Assembly (NCBI RefSeq): GCF_900108945.1
Contig: NZ_FNYE01000008.1
Location: 1 to 64,000 of the forward strand
Source of the DNA: Paraburkholderia diazotrophica
Lineage (GTDB): Bacteria; Pseudomonadota; Gammaproteobacteria; Burkholderiales; Burkholderiaceae
Length of the DNA stretch: 64,000 nt
Reading direction: 5' to 3'
Of the stretch, positions 58,271 through 64,000 are shown piece by piece. The number at the start of each line of letters is the position of its first letter. Positions within the stretch are counted from its first letter, which is position 1. A program made the position numbers and the translations under genes. A model generated the notes under the pieces. That model was not told the origin of the DNA. It made no database searches and worked only from the letters and a program-made list of their open reading frames with translations.

Positions 58271-59196
58271 GAGTCGACGGATTGTGGATCGGGCAGGTCG
58301 CGATGGCCGCGCTCATGAACATCGCGTTTGCGTTCGCTGTCGGATCGGCGTTGCTCGGCGCGTGGCTCGCGAACGATGCGCAGGCGAAGATCGCGCCCGC
58401 GCGCCCCGCCTGGTTGCGCGCGCAGCGATCGATGCAGGCTGCCGCGATCGTGCTCGTGCTGGCCGATCTCGGCTGGCTGCTCTATCAGGCGGCGGAGATG
58501 GCGGGCGTCAGCTTGCCTGAGGCAATCGGCGTCGTGCCGACGATGCTGTCGCAGACGCATGTCGGTTTCGGCTGGAGCATCGCGTTCGTCGGCGCGCTCG
58601 TGCTCGCGCTCGTATCGTTTGCACGGCAGACCAACATGCTGCGCAATGCGCTGCTGTGGCTCGCCGTGATCGCGGTTGCGGGCGGCAAGGCATCGCTCGG
58701 TCATGCGGCGGATGCGGGTGTTGCATCTGCCGCGATCGGCATGCAAACGCTGCACGTGCTCACGACTTCCGTGTGGGGCGGCCTCGTGCTCGCGGCGGGC
58801 TTCTCGGTGCTGCCGGCTCTCGGCACGTCGATCGCGCGCGGCGTGATGATACGCACGGCGTCGCAGTTGTCGAACGTATCGCTCGTCGCTGTCGTGTTCG
58901 TGCTGCTCTCGGGCGCGTTCAATGCCGCGCGCGGTGCGGGCGGATCATTCGACGCGATCACGGGAAGCACGTGGGGTCATGTGCTCACGCTCAAGCTTGT
59001 GCTCGTTGCGCTCGCGCTTGCGTTGGGCGGACTCAACCGGTTTGCAGCACTGCCGAGATTGCGCCGCACCGCCGCGACGATGGATGCGCATACGTTCTCG
59101 AATGTGCTGTATCTCGAGGCGCTTGCGATGCTCGGCATCTTTGCGGCTGCGGCTGTGTTGTCGCACAGCGTGCCGGGGTATGTCGCGTTGGGTTGA
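58267..59196 (+). CDS. copD: Copper-resistance membrane protein CopD
   Basis: A 309-residue inner-membrane protein with about eight membrane spans and a CopD domain in the C-terminal half; His residues in SQTHVGFGW, LGHAADAG and MQTLHVLTT are in or near membrane helices. It is thought to work with CopC in copper uptake or transfer. The start overlaps the copC stop, giving translational coupling. Confidence 0.87.
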   Translation: MRVDGLWIGQVAMAALMNIAFAFAVGSALLGAWLANDAQAKIAPARPAWLRAQRSMQAAAIVLVLADLGWLLYQAAEMAGVSLPEAIGVVPTMLSQTHVGFGWSIAFVGALVLALVSFARQTNMLRNALLWLAVIAVAGGKASLGHAADAGVASAAIGMQTLHVLTTSVWGGLVLAAGFSVLPALGTSIARGVMIRTASQLSNVSLVAVVFVLLSGAFNAARGAGGSFDAITGSTWGHVLTLKLVLVALALALGGLNRFAALPRLRRTAATMDAHTFSNVLYLEALAMLGIFAAAAVLSHSVPGYVALG

Positions 59197-59313
59197 ACGC
59201 TTGAAATGCTAGAAGCGCTTAAGGGCGTTGAAGCAGTTGAAGCGCGCCGGATCATCACGCACGAATGCGCTGCACGACCCGACGTGCGGCGCCGTTGCAA
59301 GCCGATCCACGTA

Positions 59314-59616
59314 TCACTCGTAGCCCAGCTTGTGCCCGACGATAGGCGCACAAAAAAGTCCGATCGCGCAGCCCGCCGCCTTGCCTTCGAGTTCTGCCGC
59401 TGCTGCATGTGAGCTTGTCATGTACATCAGCAGATCGAAGGGTTGCGGAATGCAATAAAGAAACGCTGCAGCGAGGAAACACTTTTCGACCGTCGCAATG
59501 CGCCAGCCGCGCTCAAATGCGATCGCCGCGCCGATCACGCGCAACACGCCGAATACCACCAGTGCGCCGACGGCCGCCTGTTCGCGGATCAGATAGTCGG
59601 GAAGAAATTCGCCCAT
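59314..59616 (-). CDS. Small membrane protein, unknown function
   Basis: A 100-residue protein with two to three hydrophobic helices (AAVGALVVFGVLRVIGAAIA, FLAAAFLYCIPQPFDLLMY and a shorter C-terminal one). No motif recognised. ATG 59616 follows AGAGGAC. It converges with copD; a role in copper handling cannot be inferred from position alone. Confidence 0.65.
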   Translation of the reverse strand: MGEFLPDYLIREQAAVGALVVFGVLRVIGAAIAFERGWRIATVEKCFLAAAFLYCIPQPFDLLMYMTSSHAAAAELEGKAAGCAIGLFCAPIVGHKLGYE

Positions 59617-59864
59617 TGCGTCCTCTGCTTGAACGGATGTTTGCGTCACATTCAGCAAGGAGTGAGCCAGAGGTCGCGAAATTTGGTTTTGCGGAGCAAG
59701 GAGCCTTGTCCTTCAAGGGGCTTCGCGACGGTTGCGACGCGCGCGAAGGACTGCAACGCGCTTGTATGGCCAGTTATGTAACGTTACTGAAACGCTGTAT
59801 GTGGCGACCCTCGACGTAACGTCGGTGACGAAACGAACGGTTGTCAAATGACAAGCGCGATGAC
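59617..59864. other. Intergenic region without a recognised gene
   Basis: About 250 bases between the small membrane gene and the dgoD terminator. Open frames are short, and the composition is less GC-rich than in coding parts. Nothing specific was recognised. Confidence 0.4.
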
Positions 59865-59890
59865 AAACGCCGCCCGAAGGCGGCGTCTGC
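59865..59890 (-). terminator. Terminator of dgoD
   Basis: ACGCCGCC and GGCGGCGT (59867-59874 with 59879-59886) form an 8-bp stem closed by a tetraloop that reads TTCG on the minus strand, followed by TTTGTC. It lies 34 bases after the dgoD stop. Confidence 0.75.
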
Positions 59891-59920
59891 TTTTTCATTC
59901 GCGATACAGCGCGAGCTTGC

Positions 59921-61069
59921 TTACCACTCGGCGACGCTGCCGTCGGCGTGACGCCAAACCGGATTGCGCCAGCGATGGCCGATCTTCGCCATTTCGCGCA
60001 CCTTGTCCTCGTTCACTTCGATGCCGAGCCCCGGACCTTGCGGGATCGACACGAAGCCTTCGTCGTATTTGAAGACTTCAGGGTTCTTGATGTAGTCGAG
60101 CAGATCGTTGCCCTGATTGTAGTGGATGCCGAGGCTCTGTTCCTGGATGAACGCGTTGTAGCTCACGGCGTCGATCTGCAGGCAGGTCGCGAGCGCAATC
60201 GGTCCGAGCGGGCAGTGCAATGCGAGCGCGACGTCGTAGGCTTCCGCCATCGACGCGATCTTGCGGCATTCCGTGATGCCGCCCGCGTGCGATGCGTCCG
60301 GCTGGATGATGTCGACATAACCGCCCGCGAGAATGTGCTTGAAGTCCCAGCGCGAGTACAGACGCTCGCCGAGCGCTATGGGCGTGCTCGTCTGGTTGAC
60401 GATGTCGCGCAGCGCCTCGACGTTCTCCGACAGCACAGGCTCTTCGATGAACATTAGCTTGAACGGATCGAGTTCCTTCGCGAGCACCTTCGCCATCGGC
60501 TTGTGAACGCGGCCGTGGAAGTCCACGCCGATGCCGACGTTCGGCCCGACGGCTTCGCGCACGGCCGCGACGTTGTTGATGACACCTTGCACCTTGTCGA
60601 ACGTATCGATGATCTGCAGCTCTTCGGAGCCGTTCATCTTCACGGCCTTGAAGCCGCGCTCGACGACGGCGCGCGCGTTGTTCGCGACATCGCTCGGACG
60701 GTCGCCGCCGATCCACGAATACACCTTGATACGGTCGCGCACCTGGCCGCCGAGCAGCGTATGCACAGGCACGCCGTGAAATTTGCCCTTGATGTCCCAC
60801 AGCGCCTGATCGACGCCCGCGATCGCGCTCATCGAAATCGGGCCGCCGCGATAGAAGCCCGCGCGATACATGACCTGCCAGTGGTCCTCGATGTTGCGCG
60901 GGTCTTTGCCGAGCAGATAGTCGGAGAGCTCGTCGACGGCTGCCGCGACGGTATGCGCGCGTCCTTCGACGACGGGCTCGCCCCAGCCGACGAGGCCTTC
61001 GTCCGTCTCGATCTTCACGAAACACCAGCGCGGAGGAACGATGAATGTTTCGATTCGGGTGATCTTCAT
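59921..61069 (-). CDS. dgoD: D-galactonate dehydratase
   Basis: A 382-residue enolase-superfamily dehydratase of the mandelate-racemase group. Mg ligands and catalytic residues known from E. coli DgoD are at the same numbers: Asp183 and His185 (GVDFHGR), Glu209 (FIEEPV), Glu235 (LGERLYS) and His285 (LHCPLGP). It converts D-galactonate to 2-keto-3-deoxygalactonate. It is divergent from a FadR-type regulator. The dgoK/dgoA genes for later steps are not in the window. Confidence 0.93.
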   Translation of the reverse strand: MKITRIETFIVPPRWCFVKIETDEGLVGWGEPVVEGRAHTVAAAVDELSDYLLGKDPRNIEDHWQVMYRAGFYRGGPISMSAIAGVDQALWDIKGKFHGVPVHTLLGGQVRDRIKVYSWIGGDRPSDVANNARAVVERGFKAVKMNGSEELQIIDTFDKVQGVINNVAAVREAVGPNVGIGVDFHGRVHKPMAKVLAKELDPFKLMFIEEPVLSENVEALRDIVNQTSTPIALGERLYSRWDFKHILAGGYVDIIQPDASHAGGITECRKIASMAEAYDVALALHCPLGPIALATCLQIDAVSYNAFIQEQSLGIHYNQGNDLLDYIKNPEVFKYDEGFVSIPQGPGLGIEVNEDKVREMAKIGHRWRNPVWRHADGSVAEW

Positions 61070-61187
61070 GGGGTGTCTCCTTTGCTGGCAAGGCCGGTTG
61101 CAGTTGATGGGCGCCTCGTTCCACCGACGGCTTGAACGCGGCGCGGCAGTCGAGGAGCCACATGCTACAGCAAAATCGCGTTAAAGT

Positions 61188-61203
61188 AGTATTAATAGTA
61201 TTA
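61188..61203. promoter_or_regulatory. AT-rich repeat in the dgoD-regulator gap
   Basis: Two copies of AGTATTA, at 61188-61194 and 61197-61203, flank a TATTAATA palindrome (61190-61197). It is the only AT-rich block between the divergent genes and could hold a promoter and the regulator's operator. Confidence 0.45.
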
Positions 61204-61346
61204 TTTGGCGCAAGTTTTTATCGACGAGACGGGATTCGCGTTGGGTTTCGCGGGCCCGATCGCCGATAATCGCGGGCGGTCCGCGCCGCTTCCTCACGCG
61301 ATGCCGCGTAACGGACCCACCGACAATCCGCATCAGGAGAACCGAC

Positions 61347-62024
61347 ATTCAGCGAGATCTGCACGGCCGCGTCGCGTATTTGCTGGCGACGGCCATTCTG
61401 CGCGGCGACTATGCGCCGGAATCCATTCTGCCGCGCGAAGCCGACCTGATGGAGACGTTCGGCGTGAGCCGCACCGTGCTTCGTGAAGCGCTGCGCACGT
61501 TGACGTCGAAAGGGTTGATCGAGTCGAGGCCGCGCGTCGGTACGCGTGTGCGCCGGAAGACCGCGTGGAATCTGCTGGATGCGGATCTGCTCGACTGGTA
61601 TTCGCGCGTCGCGCCCGCGATGGATTTCGCGTTGAAGTTGCAGGAAATGCGCGAGATGATCGAGCCCTACGCGGCCGCGCTCGCGGCGGCGTCGCACAGC
61701 GACGAATCGTTCAGTGCGCTCGATGCCGCGCATTCGGCGATGGCCGCGGCGCGCAACGTCGACGAATGGGTGCGCGCCGACCTGCAGTTCCATCTGAGCG
61801 TGCTCGCCGCGTGCAGCAACGAATTGCTGATACCGCTCGGCACGTTGATCGAGCGCACGCTCGAAGCGCAGTTGCGTCTGAATGCGAAACGCGCCGACGT
61901 GTTCAATGCGTCGCTAGGCGAGCATACGGCCGTGTACGAAGCGATCCGCGACCGGGATGCGCCGCGCGCGCGTCACGCGATGGCGTCGCTGCTCGGCGTG
62001 ACGCGAGGGCGGATCGAAGGCTGA
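61347..62024 (+). CDS. FadR-subfamily GntR regulator of galactonate catabolism, non-standard start
   Basis: A 225-residue GntR regulator. The winged helix is at about residues 10-75 (LMETFGVSRTVLREALRTL) and the FCD ligand domain at about 85-210. It is divergent from dgoD and most likely controls it. The N-terminal helix IQRDLHGRVAYLLATAILRG is needed for the fold, but no ATG, GTG or TTG lies in frame ahead of it. An ATT at 61347 has AGGAG (61335-61339) seven bases upstream and is taken as start. Starting at TTG 61380 would delete that helix and has no ribosome-binding site. Confidence 0.78.
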   Translation: MQRDLHGRVAYLLATAILRGDYAPESILPREADLMETFGVSRTVLREALRTLTSKGLIESRPRVGTRVRRKTAWNLLDADLLDWYSRVAPAMDFALKLQEMREMIEPYAAALAAASHSDESFSALDAAHSAMAAARNVDEWVRADLQFHLSVLAACSNELLIPLGTLIERTLEAQLRLNAKRADVFNASLGEHTAVYEAIRDRDAPRARHAMASLLGVTRGRIEG

Positions 62025-62058
62025 CGTGGGTGACGGCTGACATTTTCCGTACGCGCGC

Positions 62059-63597
62059 TCAGTCCATGGCCGCATGCGCGGCGGATTCGCTGCCTGCTCC
62101 GCGCGACGGGCGAATCAGCAGCACGAGGGGAATGACGGCCAGCGTCGCGACGAACATCAGCTTGAAGTCGTTCAGATAGGCGATCATCGCGGCCTGCTGC
62201 GTGATCGAGGCATCGAGCACGGCGACATCGACGCGCGAACCCGTGGCGAGTATCGGCTGCACGATGGGATTGAACAGGTTCACGTTCGCCGCGAGGTCCG
62301 AATGCGCGACCTGCGTATTGCGCGTGAGCAGTGTCTGCACGATCGAGATGCCGATACTGCTGCCGATGTTGCGCATCAGGCTATAGGTCGCGGTGCCGTC
62401 GGCGCGCAGCGAGGGCGTTAGCGTCGAGAAAGTGAGCGCGCTCAGCGGCACGAACACGAGTCCGAGACCGAAGCCCTGGATCACGCCCGGCCACACGATG
62501 TCCGATGCCGACAACACGATCGTGTAGTGCATCATCTGCCAGAGCGCGAATGCCGACACGACGAAGCCGGTGAGCAACAACACGCGCGCGTCGATGTACT
62601 TGAGCAGCCGCCCCGCGAGCAGCATCGCGAGCATCGTGCCGGCGCCGCTCGGCGCGGTCACAAGGCCCGTCGTCGCGACGGGGTAGTTCATCAGGTTTTG
62701 CAGCATCGGCGGCAGCAGCGCGCGCGTCGCGTACATCACCGCGCCGATGATGAAGATGAAGAACGTGCCCGTCGCGAAGTTGCGGTCCTTCAGCAACTCG
62801 TACTTGAAGAACGACGACTTGCCGACAGTTGCCGTATGCGCCATGAAGAACGCGAAGCTGATCGACGCGATCAGCGCCTCCGCGACGATTTCATGCGAGC
62901 CGAACCAGTCGAGCTGCTCGCCGCGGTCGAGCATTGCCTGCAGCGCGCCGATCGCGAGGCCGAGCGTCGCGAACCCGAAGGCGTCGAACTTCGTGTCGTG
63001 CTTCGGTTCGCGCGACGGCAGAAAAGTCAGCACGCCAAAGAGCGCGAATGCGCCGATCGGCAGATTGATGAAGAAGACCCAGCGCCAGTTGTAGCTATCG
63101 GTAAGCCAGCCGCCGAGCGTCGGGCCGAGAATCGGGCCGACCATCACGCCCATCCCCCAGACGGCCATCGCCTGTCCTTGTTTCTCGCGAGGATTGATGT
63201 CGAGCAGGATCGACTGCGACAGCGGCACGAGCGATGCGCCGAAGATGCCCTGCAAGAGACGCGACGCGACGATCTGCGTCAGCGTTTCGGACAGCCCGCA
63301 AAGCGCCGACGCGACCGTGAACCCGCCGATCGCGAACATCAGCAGACGCTTGACGCTCAACCGGTCGGACAGCCAGCCGGTGAGTGGCGTCGCAATCGCG
63401 GCCGCGACGATGTACGACGTGAGCACCCAGGTGATCTCATCCTGCGACGCCGACAGACTGCCTTGCATGTGCGGCAGCGCGACGTTGGCGATGGTGCTGT
63501 CGAGCGTCTGCATCAGCGTCGCGAGCATGATCGCGATCGTGATCATCGGACGGTTTAATGCGACGGCGGGCTTTGCTGCCGGCAAATCGGGGGCCAT
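62059..63597 (-). CDS. EmrB/QacA-type MFS multidrug exporter (DHA2)
   Basis: A 512-residue, fourteen-span drug:H+ antiporter. Motif D1 is LMQTLDSTIANVALPHMQG, the antiporter motif C is GMGVMVGPILGPTLGGW, and motif A is GWLSDRLSVKRLL. Partner EmrA-type adaptor genes are not downstream within the window. No ribosome-binding site precedes ATG 63597. It is divergent from a MarR gene, and the palindrome at 63619-63630 overlaps its promoter. Confidence 0.9.
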   Translation of the reverse strand: MAPDLPAAKPAVALNRPMITIAIMLATLMQTLDSTIANVALPHMQGSLSASQDEITWVLTSYIVAAAIATPLTGWLSDRLSVKRLLMFAIGGFTVASALCGLSETLTQIVASRLLQGIFGASLVPLSQSILLDINPREKQGQAMAVWGMGVMVGPILGPTLGGWLTDSYNWRWVFFINLPIGAFALFGVLTFLPSREPKHDTKFDAFGFATLGLAIGALQAMLDRGEQLDWFGSHEIVAEALIASISFAFFMAHTATVGKSSFFKYELLKDRNFATGTFFIFIIGAVMYATRALLPPMLQNLMNYPVATTGLVTAPSGAGTMLAMLLAGRLLKYIDARVLLLTGFVVSAFALWQMMHYTIVLSASDIVWPGVIQGFGLGLVFVPLSALTFSTLTPSLRADGTATYSLMRNIGSSIGISIVQTLLTRNTQVAHSDLAANVNLFNPIVQPILATGSRVDVAVLDASITQQAAMIAYLNDFKLMFVATLAVIPLVLLIRPSRGAGSESAAHAAMD

Positions 63598-63618
63598 AAA
63601 GCGATAATTTTGAGATAG

Positions 63619-63630
63619 TAAGCATGCTTA
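63619..63630. promoter_or_regulatory. Palindromic MarR-type operator candidate
   Basis: TAAGCATGCTTA is a perfect 12-bp palindrome 22 bases outside the exporter start, flanked by ATAG and TTGTAT. Its place between a MarR gene and an exporter fits a repressor site. Confidence 0.6.
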
Positions 63631-63721
63631 TTGTATAGTCGGCCGCTTTTTATGGAAACGCTGAATCTCCCGGACACTTGGTTCGCGGGACGTTTCGGGC
63701 CGGCTGAGCGGCGCCTCTTCG

Positions 63722-63727
63722 TATAAT
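63722..63727 (+). promoter_or_regulatory. -10 element of the marR gene
   Basis: TATAAT ends six bases before the marR ATG at 63734, so transcription would start at or next to the A of the start codon. No clear -35 hexamer and no Shine-Dalgarno sequence are seen. Confidence 0.5.
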
Positions 63728-63733
63728 CGCGCG

Positions 63734-64000
63734 ATGAAAACCCATTTCGACGAGCGCTTCGGCTTTCTCATTTCCGATGTCGGCAGGCTGGTCGGCAAGC
63801 GGTTCGACGACCTTGCGCGGCTGTCGATAGACCTGACGCGCGCTCAATGCCGGGCGCTCGCGTATCTGTCGCACTACGGCGATATCAATCAGGCGCGGCT
63901 CGCGGATCTGCTGGAAGTCGCGCCCATTTCGGCCGGCCGGCTGCTCGACCGGATGGAGGAGGGTGGATGGATCGAGCGCATTGGCAATCCACGCGATCGG
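63734..64000 (+). CDS. MarR-family regulator, N-terminal part (cut by window edge)
   Basis: The first 89 codons of a MarR protein: dimer helix (FDERFGFLISDVGRLVGKRF), then the winged helix DINQARLADLLEVAPISAGR and LLDRMEEGGWIERI, ending in NPRDR at the start of the wing. The frame continues past the window. It probably represses the divergent EmrB-type exporter. Confidence 0.87.
   Translation, partial: MKTHFDERFGFLISDVGRLVGKRFDDLARLSIDLTRAQCRALAYLSHYGDINQARLADLLEVAPISAGRLLDRMEEGGWIERIGNPRDR

Overview
The window is a GC-rich chromosomal segment of a betaproteobacterium of the Burkholderiaceae, most probably Paraburkholderia, Caballeronia or Burkholderia. Three things suggest this: strong GC bias at third codon positions with long antisense open frames, the gene orders lptD-surA-pdxA-rsmA and miaB-phoH-ybeY-(chaC)-corC-lnt-glyQ-glyS-gmhB-plsC-ygjP, and an FMN riboswitch in front of ribB. 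It is mostly core chromosome. The only mobile DNA visible is the end of an IS5-type element at the left edge. No tRNA, rRNA, CRISPR array or prophage was seen.

Layout. 1-360: end of an IS5-like insertion sequence. 512-2256: nudB and a clsB-type cardiolipin synthase with overlapping ends. 2422-9664: a fatty-acid beta-oxidation cluster (TetR regulator behind a PsrA-like palindrome, acyl-CoA dehydrogenase, FadN-type hydroxyacyl-CoA dehydrogenase/enoyl-CoA hydratase fusion, thiolase, and a crotonase that looks like an enoyl-CoA isomerase). 9692-11137: fdhD divergent from a nitrate-reductase-associated small protein. 11320-14454: a large PAS-GGDEF-EAL c-di-GMP protein. 14515-17071: a YciA-like thioesterase and an Atm1-type ABC exporter. 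17099-18920: murU and amgK (cell-wall recycling), divergent from lptD-surA-pdxA-rsmA at 19147-24998. 25204-26829: porin and glyoxalase I.

26874-39207 is a long minus-strand block reading miaB, phoH, ybeY, chaC, corC, lnt, glyQ, glyS, gmhB, plsC, ygjP. It combines tRNA/rRNA maturation, glycyl-tRNA synthetase and envelope lipid/LPS functions. 39389-43208: a LysR regulator divergent from a VOC protein and an MFS exporter, then an XRE-cupin regulator. 43288-44358: FMN riboswitch and ribB. 44457-50640: glycerol catabolism (HAD phosphatase, glpK, glpD with two GlpR-like operators, and glpR), with a lipoprotein gene and a small conserved-looking gene in between; glpF is absent. 51201-52715: a ferritin-like di-iron protein and a possible flavin split-barrel protein. 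52777-55161: rhlE and a hemolysin-III-type membrane protein. 55353-57404: two multihaem c-type cytochromes. 57893-59616: copC, copD and a small membrane protein. 59921-62024: dgoD and its FadR-type regulator, which seems to lack any normal start codon. 62059-64000: an EmrB-type exporter divergent from a MarR regulator cut by the window edge, with a perfect palindrome between them.

No clearly new multi-gene system was found. The observations most worth following are the ATT (or frameshifted) start of the dgoD regulator, the PsrA-like operator over the beta-oxidation cluster, the tandem GlpR sites without glpF, the ferritin-like/split-barrel neighbours, the fdhD/nitrate-reductase-associated pair, and the probably leaderless marR.
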